In this document: piece by piece, positions 26,222-37,700 of the stretch
Layout: every line of letters starts with the position of its first letter
Position numbering within the stretch: position 1 is the stretch's first letter
Assembly (NCBI GenBank): GCA_030704615.1
Contig: CM060731.1
Coordinates: 71,964,756 to 72,028,755, forward strand
Reading direction: 5' to 3'
From: Takakia lepidozioides
Taxonomy: Eukaryota; Streptophyta; Takakiopsida; Takakiales; Takakiaceae
DNA length: 64,000 nt
Notes under the pieces: generated by a model
The model's input: the letters and a program-made list of their open reading frames with translations, nothing else
Told to the model about the DNA's origin: nothing
Database searches by the model: none
Position numbers and translations under genes: made by a program

Positions 26222-26800
26222 GGCCTGGACGAGAAAAGAAAACAGAGAATGTACTCATGAAATGTTGTAAACCTTGTGGCCATAGACCCCGAGCCCAGGT
26301 TGGGCTGAACAAGAGGGAACTGACAATACCTTTGTGAAGGGATCACTCCGGTAGTGGGACGATAAAAACAATTAGTTCGGGCTTCCAGATTTCCTCAAAG
26401 CCCTTCACACAAGCATCAATCTGCTGTGTGTCAGCTGCCCAGCAATTAGACCCCAATAAGGCCAGGGCTTTAGGCTCAGCCTTGAGATTTTGAAAGTTGG
26501 CAAACAGAGGTGCAGGGACTATGTTCTTGATGGTCCTGAAGAGGGTTGATCTGTGATGAGAATAATCCGGACACTGTATCAGAAATGGACATTGTCTTCA
26601 GGACACCTGCACATCAGGCATTGACAATCTCCCTTTCCTCTGTCTGGGTCTTCCTTCGAAATCCTACTCAGGAGTCGAACAACAGCCATGTCACATCTGC
26701 AACAAATTTGCAGCCGAATCCACCTTACGTTTTTGAGCATGTTGTAGACCACCCTGTACTTCAACACTTCACATCGGCAGATTGTCGTTGGTTATGTGGG
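26222..26800 (-). mobile_element. LINE copy 2, 3' terminal fragment
   Basis: A second member of the same family directly abuts copy 1. 26222-26370 resembles the copy 1 3' UTR (compare CCTTGTGGCC...GACCCCG...CCCAG). 26380-26640 encodes the end of ORF2 (TQQIDACVKGF, zinc-binding CLMCRCPEDNVHF), with frame breaks beyond. It appears to be an independent insertion cut by copy 1 or a tandem insertion. Confidence 0.75.
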
Positions 26801-26998
26801 AGCATATTGTAATATCAGTCTGATTTCCTACCTCATAGTGGGTACACCCCACAATCAGCTCAAGAGGGTTTCTATGCTACAGGGAATGCCCTCAACAGTA
26901 TGCCACACCCCACTATTCTCAGGAATGGTAGATGAACCAAGCTGCGCACTTTAATGAATGAAGCAAGACTCTCACACCTTTCAAAGAAAAACATCGTT

Positions 26999-29497
26999 TC
27001 ACCAGTACTCGCCACAAGAGCAAACCCCATCTTCGAAGTGATGAAAGTGGTTCGCATCCCGTACAATAATTGCTCGGCCAACAATCTTTGAGATGAACTT
27101 GGTGGCAGTGTGGCAGTCACCACAGACCCGAAGATTCTTAATGACACGGAGAGGTGTCCCAGGGGCCGTGCTGATTAGCCCAAAAGCCATGGCCAGCTTC
27201 TCACTGTGGTGGCAAAGAGAGAATTCCTTCTGCTCCTCCTCCACATCATGCAGTACAAAACGCGTTTCAGCCACATATCCTGCCTCCTTCATCTGTCCAG
27301 ACAATCTTCTCAGCTCAGCATGAATTTCCTCCATTTTTGGATGCTTGTTGTCATCCACAACAAAGGTATGCACTCTATTGCTGACCTCGATACAGCAGCA
27401 ACCTGGCTCCTTTCTGACCCCTCTGATCTTCATCATTTTTCTCACCTTTGCAGTATCATCCCACCTTCCAGCTGCGGCATAGATGTTTGATAGCAACACA
27501 TAAGTTGCAGTGTCCAGTTGATCCCCCTTGAGGATAGATTTTGCCGCATGTTCTGCCAACTCCACATTGCCATGAAGTCTGCAGGCACCAAGCAAGGCTT
27601 TCCACACCACAGCATCCGGTTGGACTGGCATGTTGTTAATGAAGTCCTCAGCCTCATCCAACCGTCCCCCACGACCAAGAAGGTCCACCATGCAGCCAAA
27701 GTGCTCGACTGTAGGAGTTACGCCATGATCTTGACTAAGGGAATCAAAGTAATGTCTGCCTTCATCCACCAGGCCCCCATGGCTACATGCTTGGAGAACA
27801 CATATAAAGGTAATACTATTCGGCTTCAAGCCTTCCTTTTGCATTCCTTCAAATAGTTGCAGGACCTCCTTATGACAACCATGCTGGGCATATCCTGCAA
27901 TCATTGTATTCCATGATACCACATTTCGTTCAGCCATGTTGTCAAACACTCCTTTCGCATCCTTGATGCTCCCGCATTTGGCATACATGTCCACGAGGGT
28001 GGTGTTCAGAATGACATCTGGTATGATTCCAGCTTTCACAATGTCACCATGGACCTCTTTGCCCTTTTCTAGGGCGGCCAGGCTCGCACATGCATTGCAA
28101 ACACAACCAAACATGACCTGGTCGGGCTTTACCCCTTCCAGCATCATTTGGTCATAGGTTTCCACGGCCTCCATCCCACACCCATGCTGGACATATCCAG
28201 TGATCATTGCACTCCATGACACCACATTTCGTTCAGCCATATCGTCGAACACTCCCTTTGCGTCCTCAATGCTCCCACATTTGGCATACATGTCCACGAG
28301 GGTTGTATTCAGAATGACATCTGGGACGACTCCAGTTTTGATGATGTCAGCATGGACCTCTTTGCCCTTTTCCAGGGCTGCCAGGCTGGCACACGCATTG
28401 CAAACGCAAACGAATGTGACACGATCCGGCTTCACCTTTTCCTGCATCATTTGTTTGTAGGTCTCCAAAGCCTCTGTTCCGCATCCATGCTGGGCATATC
28501 CCGCAATCATTGCATTCCATGACACCACATCTCGTTCAGCCATATTGTCGAACACTCCTTTTGCATCCTCGATGCTCCCGCATTTGGCATACATGTCTAC
28601 AAGGGCATTACTCAGAATCATATTTGGTACAATTCCAGTTCTCCTGATGTCAGCATGGACCTTTTTGCCCTTTTCGAGGGCTGCCAGGCTCGCACATGCA
28701 TTGCAAATGCATACGAATGTAAACTGGTCTGGCTTCACCTCTTTTTGCATCATTTGCTCATAGGTCTCCCAAGCCTCCATTCCACATCCATGCTGAGCAT
28801 ATCCTGTGATCATCACATTCCATGACACAACATCTTGTTCAGCCATGTTGTTGAACACTCCCTTTGCATCCTCTATGCTCCCACATTTGGCATACATGTT
28901 CACGAGGGTATTGTTCAGAATGACATCTGGTACAATTCCAGCTTTCATGATGTCAGCATGGACCCCTTTGCCCTTTCCCAGGGCTGCCAGACTCGCACAC
29001 GCATTGCAAACACAAATGAACGTCACCCGGTCGGGCTTCACCCCTCCCCGCATCATTTGCTGATAAGTCTCCAAGGCATTCTTACCACAACCATGCTTGG
29101 TAAATCCTGCAATCATTATGTTCCATGTGATCAAGCCTTGTTCAGGCATTTCGGTAAACACTTGGTGTGCATCTAAAATGCTCCCGCATTTCACATACAT
29201 GTTGACAAGGGTGTTGTATAGAAACACACTTGGCTTGAATCTACTTTGGATAATGTGAGCGTGCACCTGCTTTCCCGCCGCCAGGCCTTTAGTCTTAATG
29301 CACTTACGCAAGAGACAGACATAAGTATTTAAATCTGCTGAAATCCCTCCTTGGGTCAAAATTTGTAGAGCCTCTTTCAGTTGTCCTGCCTCACATAGTG
29401 TCTTCATATGCTCAGAAGTGCCAGAAGATATCTTGTGAACTCCCTCTCTTGATCCTCTTTTTGAAACATTAGTCATGGTGGAGGTGCCTGATTTCAT
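26999..29497 (-). CDS. PPR protein, PLS class with E and DYW domains (organelle RNA editing factor)
   Basis: 832 aa, no intron, ATG at 29497. Family members bind single-stranded organelle RNA through PPR motifs, and the DYW cytidine deaminase edits a nearby C to U. Degenerate PPRs start near residue 27. From about residue 135 there are five near-identical P-L-S units of about 101 aa (VVSWNAMIAGYAQHGCG / FVCVCNACASLAALEKGK / LVDMYAKCGSIEDAKGVF). Then come E motifs (ACSHGGLVDEG, LLGACRLHGNVELAEHAA), a PG-box variant (EPGCCCIEV) and DYW at about 740-832, with zinc/catalytic HSE (764-766), CGDC (792-795) and CSC intact. It ends GEYW instead of DYW. The N-terminus (MKSGTSTMTNVSKRGSREG) is short for a targeting peptide, so an upstream exon is possible. 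The frame is undamaged. Confidence 0.92.
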   Translation of the reverse strand: MKSGTSTMTNVSKRGSREGVHKISSGTSEHMKTLCEAGQLKEALQILTQGGISADLNTYVCLLRKCIKTKGLAAGKQVHAHIIQSRFKPSVFLYNTLVNMYVKCGSILDAHQVFTEMPEQGLITWNIMIAGFTKHGCGKNALETYQQMMRGGVKPDRVTFICVCNACASLAALGKGKGVHADIMKAGIVPDVILNNTLVNMYAKCGSIEDAKGVFNNMAEQDVVSWNVMITGYAQHGCGMEAWETYEQMMQKEVKPDQFTFVCICNACASLAALEKGKKVHADIRRTGIVPNMILSNALVDMYAKCGSIEDAKGVFDNMAERDVVSWNAMIAGYAQHGCGTEALETYKQMMQEKVKPDRVTFVCVCNACASLAALEKGKEVHADIIKTGVVPDVILNTTLVDMYAKCGSIEDAKGVFDDMAERNVVSWSAMITGYVQHGCGMEAVETYDQMMLEGVKPDQVMFGCVCNACASLAALEKGKEVHGDIVKAGIIPDVILNTTLVDMYAKCGSIKDAKGVFDNMAERNVVSWNTMIAGYAQHGCHKEVLQLFEGMQKEGLKPNSITFICVLQACSHGGLVDEGRHYFDSLSQDHGVTPTVEHFGCMVDLLGRGGRLDEAEDFINNMPVQPDAVVWKALLGACRLHGNVELAEHAAKSILKGDQLDTATYVLLSNIYAAAGRWDDTAKVRKMMKIRGVRKEPGCCCIEVSNRVHTFVVDDNKHPKMEEIHAELRRLSGQMKEAGYVAETRFVLHDVEEEQKEFSLCHHSEKLAMAFGLISTAPGTPLRVIKNLRVCGDCHTATKFISKIVGRAIIVRDANHFHHFEDGVCSCGEYW
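27580..29090 (-). repeat. Intragenic tandem repeats of about 303 bp (five P-L-S units)
   Basis: The DNA of the PPR gene consists of about five consecutive, highly similar 303-bp units. Example: the stretch CACATTTGGCATACATGTC recurs at about 27971, 28270, 28570, 28870 (with single changes). This points to recent unequal crossing-over or gene conversion within the gene. Confidence 0.85.
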
Positions 29498-29499
29498 GA

Positions 29500-30265
29500 A
29501 GTGTTCTGCTGCTACTAAACCACCTACCCATCCAAGTTTCTTGTAGCTATCAATCCACTGTGGCTCACCGGTACTCTTGTGCTTGAAATCCGGTCTTCTG
29601 GGATGGATCTGGACCCACGCTCCATCCGTGCCTCCTTCAGCTATCCCTGCTTCGGCAACAATAACACATAGATCCTCCCCCTTGCTGCTAACAGCTGAAC
29701 AATGACAACCTGAGATTTATCTAGCAAAGACCCCAAACCCCCTTTCCACAGACTAGTTCCTTAGCTGAATTGCTGACAGACTTTAAAAATTTGTTGGGGA
29801 GCTTCTGTAGAAGAACAGACATTCACCTTTCTGCCTCGGTGGTCCCACCATTGACTGAAAGTTCGAAAAACAGTCCCTCCAAGTCTTCTCATCTTCTGTG
29901 TGTTTGGTTTTCAGATATTTGCCTGTCACCCCATGGGCAGTAACATGTGAAAAACACTCGAAGCTACCATAGATCCACCTGACGAGGTAACTTACAAAAA
30001 CTCAACGTGAGAAATTACTGCAATCTGAGAAGATGTCAAAACAAGCCCAAATCTGTTGAAGAGGAAGGTGCCTTCCTTGACCTTGTCTCGTGAAAGCAGC
30101 TAACTTTTCATTCCACCAAGGAGGATTCACCAAACCCTCAATCCAACGGACCTCTTGTGTGCACTGCTTGTGTCTGTAGGCCGCTGGTGATCTTCTGATT
30201 GGTCTGTGAAAACCACAACGATGCAGCTGAAAAGACTGATTAGAAACACAGCCTCCTAAGACCAA
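29500..30265 (-). promoter_or_regulatory. 5' leader region of the PPR gene
   Basis: No long frame. Two blocks (29500-29880 and 30080-30265) are present also next to PPR fragments at 11.8, 19.1-19.8 and 40.3 kb, and a part at 30815-30945. It probably contains the 5' UTR and promoter; whether a 5' exon lies here cannot be told. Confidence 0.5.
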
Positions 30266-30814
30266 GGTGACCATCCCAAATACCCTCTAAACACCAGGAA
30301 ATGCAAATAGAGCCTCCATTTCATGAACAACCACTAACACTGAGGGGAAGAGCTTTTTGCAGAACAGACAAACTTCTTCACATCATACATGGAGAAAGCC
30401 CCACCTTGTGATCGTGTTTGTCCCCAGGATTGCGAGGAATCTTCAAAGAACTTGTGCCAGAAGCTCCAAGATTGACCTGAGTGCCAGAAACTCCAAGGGC
30501 ATCAACACTATGACACTTTCCTCTATGGAGGAGAGCTAATGTAGCTTTCAACAACATTCATGCAAGTCACTCAGGGCTCTTTCGCATGTAACAGATTGAG
30601 GAACAGAAGAAAAAATGTACAGATGCTCAACAGGCTTGTGCACGATAAGGCCCCCTCTCTAGCTCACTGCGAGTCATACTCACTTTCATCTCCAAGTTTC
30701 GAACGGTCTCCACCATCCCCACCAGACTCAAAACCGCACACTGATGTCTTTCCACCATCACTTGACTGTTCTCGATCTTGTGCCATGGCAATTAGCTTTC
30801 CTTTCACCCTAGGA

Positions 30815-30945
30815 AGATTAACCCAACCTTCACTCCCTACAGCCTGTCGTGTGCATTGCTTACGTCGGTAGTCTGGAGAGTTTGAATTAGTCTGTGGAAA
30901 CCACCAGGGACCAGCTAAGCAGCCACACTTTTATGACCAAGCTAC
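30815..30945 (-). repeat. Extra copy of the PPR leader block
   Basis: The minus strand resembles 30080-30265 (GTGGCTGCTTAGCTG..., GGTGGTTTCCACAGACTAAT, GCAATGCACACGAC). It is followed at 31120-31250 by another dispersed block (CCACCATTGTGAAATATCTTTC). No PPR coding sequence is attached. Confidence 0.65.
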
Positions 30946-31399
30946 AATCATCGACCCTCCCACATAATTTGCACACTCCATGGAAAAGATCTTGAGCATC
31001 CTACATACATTCATCCTTGCTCGGGAAGAAGCTGGATACAGACAGTAAGAGCAGTTCTTGCAGAACAAACCGACAATCTAACGTCACTCAACAACAATGC
31101 AGTCCACAACATTTTACGTACCATAATCGGTCAAACTCCCTCCATAACAGAATCCTTCACTTCCTACATGAAGAAACCTCACTTTGTAAACGCTGTAGTC
31201 CCACCATTGTGAAATATCTTTCAAGAACTCCTGCTAGCGCTGTTCCATGCTCCAGCCTTGACCTGCGCACCAGACACACCGGTTGCAGCCCGTGTATGAC
31301 TATGCTGTATGAGTTTAATCGCAAAACGATTTGTGTTATGTATAACCTGAGTTCATTGGCATCCCCGACGATTTGGGACGTGCCATAACCTCCTCCACT

Positions 31400-32845
31400 A
31401 TGCGCCACGGACTCTTTCAGCTTCCCAGCCCTTGACCTGCTGCATTCTGCGATAAACAGAGAGACACAGAGCCTTTGCATCTGAAGCGGAAAGGTGCCCA
31501 GTCAAATCTTGGTCTCTTGTTAGACCGGCTCTTTGAGCTCTCGGCTGCAATAGCAGCGTATTGTGCGAGAACACTGCACATATTGAATGGATACTTTAAT
31601 AGTTGTATCCAAGGCTTGTTTAGCGGCCTCTCATCTTCTTATATTCTTGAAATTTGCAGTAGCCGTCAGGCGAAGTGGCTCTTAGTTACGCCGGCTTTGG
31701 CCGGAGTCTCTCTCTCTCCCTCTTGGGGCACATGAGCAGTTCGCTGCATCCTTAGCAGCAGCTGGATGTGTGGGCCCGCAAGCGACTGCAGCCTGGGCGT
31801 TCCATGCTTCCAAGGGGGCAGCCCCAGGGGGTGGGCACATGGGGCGGTTGTGGAGGAAGAAGAGTTACTAATGAATGGCCCATTTAGTCAATAAAATATG
31901 GTGAGCTTGAGAATTACCTCCAAGCAAGCTAGCCTGGGCTTAAGAAGTGGCCACCATAGTGCCTCTAAAAAATAAAGGCCGAATTATTTTCACTAGCCAA
32001 CCAGAATTACCTCCAAGCAAGCTAGGGTTTGAGGATTAGGGTATGGGGTTTTGGTTGGATGGTGGTTTACATCGGAGGCTAAGTTAATTTGAGAAGGATT
32101 TGTAGGTGATCATGGAGGATGTTGAACTTGTTATTGTACTTTGTGTTCTCTTTTTGTTCCACGAGGGTCTTTCCATCATTCCAAAAAAAGGAAAACAGCT
32201 CTTATACTTCCAAGGTCGGTCAAAATGGCCAGCCCTATACCAGGTGCTCACCACAAAAAGATATTTTACAATTCTTTCAAGTAGAGAGTGTTCATGATCA
32301 AGTTAGCTACAACCCATACCAACTACCCTCATTCAATTCCGACTTTGTGACAAAGATTGGCACCTATTTTTCCAATGAACACACAAATGGTTAGCATAGA
32401 GGTTGTTAAAAATGGCCAGCCCCATTTCAGGTGCTCCCATCTCATTGGATTCCGACATCATGAGGAAAAATGGCAAGAGCATAGGGAGAATGAGAATCTT
32501 CATCGAGCATTTGCAAAAATGAGCTTGGCAAACTCTCATCACCCATCTTGAGCACTTCCTCTTAATTGCAACCTCACACTTGTATGTAACAAGCACCTCC
32601 AAAAATTGATCCAAGCTTCTCCTCTTTTTTAGTACAGTGAAAACCCTTTCTAGCCATATGACCCTAAACTGCAACCACAGTACAAAGTCGGTGGCGCAGT
32701 AATAATTTTTTTTTTTACCAGGGTTTTAGGTGAAAACAGGGCCATTAGCTACCGCAGGTGCTTCCGTGGGGGCGCATCCTTCCCAAGCGGCTCACCTGCC
32801 CCCGCGAGGCCCCACGTCCTTGGCTGCCCCCGTTTCTGCCCCCGT
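31400..32845. other. No recognisable gene
   Basis: Short frames only. The sentence-like duplication CCAGAATTACCTCCAAGCAAGCTAG occurs near 31915 and 32005. Nothing else is supported. Confidence 0.4.
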
Positions 32846-32847
32846 TT

Positions 32848-32849
32848 CT

Positions 32850-32894
<45 letters not shown>

Positions 32895-33175
32895 TCCCCC
32901 TCTCGCTCTCCCCCTCTCTCTCCCTCCCTCCCTCCCTTCCTCCCTTCCCCCCCTCCCTCTCCTCTCTCCCCCTCCGTCTCTCGCTCCCTCCCCTCGCTCG
33001 CTCGCTCCCTCTCCCGCTCTCCCTCCCCCTCGCTCCCTCTCCCTCCCCTCCCCCCCCTCGTTCCCTCTCCCTCCCTCTCTCCCCCCTCTCGCTCCCTCCT
33101 CTCGCTCGTTCCCTCCTTTCCTCCCTCCCTCCCTCCCTCCCTCCCTCGCTCCCGCTCTCACTCTCTCTTGTTTTT
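32848..33175. repeat. Long polypyrimidine tract, (CT)n and CCCTCC-type
   Basis: About 330 bases almost wholly C and T on the plus strand: a run of roughly 20 CT units from 32850, then CCCTCC / CGCTC units. It yields artefactual Ser/Leu/Pro-rich frames on the plus strand and Gly/Arg/Glu-rich ones on the minus strand, which I do not call genes. Confidence 0.95.
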
Positions 33176-33179
33176 CATC

Positions 33180-35157
33180 CTGAGAAGGATGAATGACGGG
33201 CCAGACAGGGGAAAACCTTGCACAACCCTAATGTCTTTCTTTTTGCGATGCAGGAGCGCGCGCGATGGCGGCTTGCGAGAAGCGATGGTGCTCGTGTTGC
33301 AGATACCTTGAGCTGCCAATCCTTGAGTGTTTATGGCTCCTGTGAGCGCCGCCTAGGCGGGCTCTTTAAGGCGATGGCGGCTGCTTAGAGATGAGGGAAG
33401 ATTCACTGTCTCAGTTGTCTGTTTTGTTGCTGCACAAGGGAACCACGGCAGTGATGGCGGAGGTACCACCTGCCTGCTTATGACGTTTCCCTAGGAGCCC
33501 TCCTCTAGATCTTTGATGAATGGCGGCGTTTTGGTAGAACAAGGAAATCTCTCTCCCTCCCTTTATAAACCCTAACTTTTGATACCAAGCTTTTTTTTCT
33601 TGTGCTTGGCAAGACTTTGCTTTGGTTAAGGTAGTTGTGTTGTGGTGCTGGCGGAGTCCTCCCTGCACGGTTAGCCTTGTGGAGAGATGGCGACTCTCCC
33701 CTAGACAGTAAAAAAGGTTTTTTTTTTTCTGTTTGTTTTGCTTCCCTGCTTTCTTTGGCATTCTCTGCGCTTAGATTGAAGTGTATTTGACCTCGATAGC
33801 AAGTGTGGAAGCTTGTTATTCACCTCGTGCATCCTCACTAACTCACAATGCGTTATGGTTGTTTTTGGGACGGGCACAGGTGAGGGCTTCCACTTAATAT
33901 TCTGATGTCTAGGTGTTGCTGGATGCCAAGTGGGATTGCAGAGCAGGGGAAGGAATCGCTTGCCAGGGACTCATCTTAAAATGTTGAAAAACTAAACTAC
34001 TCTATGGTTTTTCTTGATCCTACCTCTTTCCTTCCTTATTTTTGAAGAACAAGTGTAATGCTTTCTACGATGGGCTATTTTCGGCCCAGTGAGAGGCTGC
34101 AAGGAACTGTTTGTTGCAGCTATTCGGGTACCCATGTTGGCCCCTGTTATGTTCCAACCCGGATAGCTTTGTTAGCTAGATGCTTAGGCCAGGGTATGGT
34201 GAAGATTCTGCCTGTGGATATTCGGCTGACAATGAAATATGGCAGCAATATATAATCGGTAACTGGTTCTTGAGGCAGCCAGGGTGGTCAAGTGGAAATA
34301 CCCCCTGGACATGGTGTAATGACATGGTCAAATGTGGAATGATGTTAAGGGTGTACTGACAGTATCATATACTGTCACAGGATGTGTATGCAATCTTTTA
34401 TCTTTACCTTGTTGTGTCATGAACTTTGATTTTCAGCTCTAGCAAGAAATAAAGGTATAGGGGTAGTCTGGAAAAATTACCAGACATATCCACCTCCCCT
34501 ATGGGGACAAGCTGTGCTGCAGACCAGTCTAAACCAATACTGGTAGGGCAAGGTATTTAAAATCTGTGATGTCCAAGTGTTCTTTTTGTTCTCTCTGATT
34601 TCTTAAAAAAACCCTCCATGACACCCATGGGGTTTGAATAAGTATGCTTGGATTACAGCTTGCGGACAGTAAATCTGTATGACCATTTGACTTGCAACAC
34701 ATCAAGGCCAAAATATGGCCAAGTACCCGCCATCCCACCCAGACCTCTGAATGTATATCCTGATCGTGACTGGTGGTCAATCAGCATCAGTGGCATACTC
34801 TTTGGGTTATGAATAATACTAACATGAACACATTACTGTGCATGGATGTAATTCTGGATTTTCTAAGCTTGATGATTGATGGATGGTGCCACTGTTAAGT
34901 GGCTGATATGTCTGATTATTCTTCTTATTCATGACAACGACCCTAGGGGTCCTGTCTTTGTCTTGACTTGACAAAAAGTATCTTCCCTCTCTCTCCCTCC
35001 CTCTCTCCCTCCTCCACCATAACCACATCCTAAGAGAAAACCACCATAGGGAGTCCACAAACCAAGCAAATTTCCATTCATCGCTAGAGGAATTCAACAT
35101 AAAGCTTTATTGTCAAGGTCTTCTTAGGTGCCTTTAGAAAGATTGTAAGGAAATTAG
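33180..35157. other. No supported gene; possible introns upstream of the DRMBL exon
   Basis: No exon recognised. If the exon at 35158 belongs to a complete gene on the plus strand, its earlier exons should lie here or further left; none shows the metallo-beta-lactamase HxHxDH signature. Confidence 0.4.
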
Positions 35158-35453
35158 CATATGACGAACTTCGAGAATTTGTTGCATTTCTGAGGCCCAA
35201 AGAGATTATCCCCACTATGGGCCTTGAAGGGGGAGGGATGGATGGCAAAGCAGCTGCTGCAATGCGGAAACATTTTCGCAACTTGGTAGATGAAACAGCC
35301 AGCAAGAGAAAGTTTTTGAAAGGGTTTAATCGCAGAATTATTGATGGAACTGCTTCTCCAAAAACCATGCAGTCTGATTCTAAAAATGTCTCTCTTGAGC
35401 TAGCTATGGCACATGACCGTGGAGCTGGGCAGCAGTTGACTCACTGGCGCTGA
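35158..35453 (+). pseudogene. C-terminal exon of an SNM1/LIG6-type DNA repair metallo-beta-lactamase (DRMBL) protein, orphan
   Basis: After the acceptor AAATTAG (ending 35157) the frame reads YDELREFVAFLRPKEIIPT, then KHFRNLVDETASKRKFL, to TGA at 35453. YDELREFV.FLRP..IIPT is the end of the DRMBL domain of SNM1/PSO2 nucleases; the KHF.LVDETA.K..FL extension resembles plant DNA ligase 6-type proteins (from memory, not searched). The entry phase (second and third codon base) would complete the expected Ser of HSSYDELREF. No upstream exon was found, so this may be a lone captured exon or the last exon of a gene with very long introns. Confidence 0.5.
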
Positions 35454-36595
35454 ACTTGTTACATAGCATCCCTGGCAAAACGTACCTTTCATCCCCTCCT
35501 TTGTCTCAATTCCTTCAGTCGGTTCTTCTTTAGCTCTATTATGGAGGCTTCTGTAAGGTGCTGATGTAGGATGCTATCCCATTTTGGTTACCGTCTATCC
35601 ATTTCAAAGTAACTAAAGTTCTTACTATGTTTTAATCTTAAAGTATTCCCTACCCAACGTCTCTTTTTTTCGTCCCATGAATCATCAATACCAACCTCAT
35701 GTAGAATGTCAATTGCAAGTTGTAGGACCAGCAGCCAAGTTGGAGCAATGCTGAAATCATCTTTAGGCTTTTACTATGATGTCGATGCAGCCAGCCCACT
35801 AAGTAACACCCGGTTCCACCTAATCAGATTGCCTTCATGACTGTTTGAAGCCCCGAGCACGAAAAGTTGGGCTCATGAATCTCATTTACCAAGGTGTTTG
35901 ATGAAGTCGTCATGACTAGGAATACGGAGTATTTTGTAGTACAACAATTGTAAGAATGAAAATGTCGTTGCCTTGGTGACCTATGATACGTGACTACTCC
36001 ATGACTTGTGGGTTTCGGATCAATTCACACCTTATACCATATCACTAGGACAGCGATGTTTTCTTCTTGTAATTGTTGTACCATACCACCAAGATAAAGA
36101 AAAGTTCATATTGTGTACACATCAAACTCACGGAGGAGGATGGAGTAGATGTAGATGCCCGCCCATTAATAAACATTGGCCAGTTCCATCCAGTAATCAG
36201 GTATTTGTACTCTTCATGTGACCGTTTGAAGCCCCAAGCATGAAAAACTAGACCGGTTTCATTTATGAGGGTGGGCTGGCACCCAAAACTAGCTTGGTTA
36301 AAGGGTCGGTATCTCATAGGCTCTACTGCTACTACTTTATTTATCCATATACTGATCAAATCAAATAAGATAGTTCGTAGAGCATGTTTAAGTGTTTACT
36401 AAAGGGATTTTACATTGAATATGCCTTCAAGAGCATTTAAACTAATTCTTCATGTCAAATCAAACATAGTTTATTTTGTCGTTAGAATACTTCTAAAAAT
36501 ATTTTTTGTTTTGTGGTGAGCACGTTTCTAATTATATTATTAATGTCTTTAAAGATAATATGAGTTAAATTATTTAAATATAAAGAGATTTATGT
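35454..36595. other. No recognisable gene
   Basis: AT-rich stretch with short frames only. Confidence 0.4.
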
Positions 36596-36613
36596 TATAT
36601 ATATATATATATA

Positions 36614-36825
36614 TGGGAGCAAGTGCCCACATTTCAGGCCCTTGAGGAGGGGAAAAATAAACCCCCGAGCCTTTCATTTATGGGCCATGAGACATAGAGG
36701 ACGCACAACGCCTAGGCAGACCACCACAAACAATCCACACATGGGGCAGGGCAGCAGATTGGAACACCGAAACACTAGGGTGACACACTGTGCACTTACC
36801 ATAACTGAGCTACCAGCCGACGTGC
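36614..36825 (-). mobile_element. tRNA-derived SINE, copy 1 (degenerate)
   Basis: Read on the minus strand it starts with a tRNA-like head containing TAGCTCAGTTATGGTAAG (A box with a 3-base insertion) and a mutated B box, then a body ending TTTTTCCCCTCCTCAAGGGCC...CTCCC and a (TA)n tail at 36596-36613. It shares head, body and 3' end with the better copy at 63051. Confidence 0.8.
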
Positions 36826-37367
36826 TTTAAAGGATTCTTTATTAAAAAAAAGATTAACAAACAGCTTATTACTGACCCAGTTTAACCCCTAATAGACGAC
36901 CAGAAATGGGTCGCATAAAAATCATCCATGTTGTTTAATCATCGGATGAACTCGGATGAAAACCGTGTGTAAATGAAAGTTGTAGCGAGTGAAGATACAT
37001 TCATACATGTCTTTATTGCACCCTAAATGGAATTTTTGTAGTGCAGAGGGGTACCCAAAATCTTGTGGTTTAGGGCCCGCTAGCACCATTGACCTAGCCA
37101 CATGGCAGGTTGAATAGGTGACGGTGCCAAAAATGCCAGCGATTGGTGCAGGCAGGGTCTGCATGTCGCATGTGCGGACAAAGGTAGGCATCCCGCCATG
37201 GAATGAAAGGTGGTAGCAGATGGCGGGAGTGACGGGGTGTCTTATAGCGCACAATGTCGAGCCTCCTTGGAGCCTGCTTACCTTCGATGCCATTTATGTT
37301 TTTGAGACACTCATTCTTGTTGTTTTGTTGCTTGTTGTTGGCTTCCGATGTGCAGGGAATGCTAGAA

Positions 37368-37700
37368 CGTGTGAGTGTGGCCCCATGAGCGTGTGAGCCT
37401 AGGCTCACGCCACATAGGCTCAGAGCCACGTGGGCTCAGAATCACTTTGTCTGTGTCATTTTAACGTGGGACCCGATGAATTTCACAATGTCAGCTATAT
37501 GGGGTTTACTAAATCATTTTGTCTGTGTCGTTTTCACATTGCTTTTCATCCCATAAACAGATGTGGCTTTGTGCTCTTTTTATTGCTCAGCCAAAGCGTG
37601 TGGAGAAGGAGGCCCTATAGTTGAGGATGAGACAAGGTGGGCCTATTTCCATGGAAACCACGGTTATAAGCCCAATCCACCATTCCCGAGATGGCCAAGT
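37368..37700. repeat. Dispersed GTGAGC / TATAAGCCC repeat, copy 1
   Basis: Contains GAGCGTGTGAGCCTAGGCTCACGCC, then GGCTCAGAGCCACGTGGGC, and further on GGAAACCACGGTTATAAGCCC. The same mixture of GTGAGC/GCTCACG inverted elements and CGG(T)TATAGGCCC occurs at 38.7-38.97, 58.0-58.25 and 61.1-61.27 kb. Confidence 0.55.

Noticed and set aside
32730-33311. Long overlapping frames on both strands (193, 141 and 138 aa)
   Set aside because: They only translate the pyrimidine tract; composition is Ser/Leu/Pro or Gly/Arg/Glu without any domain.
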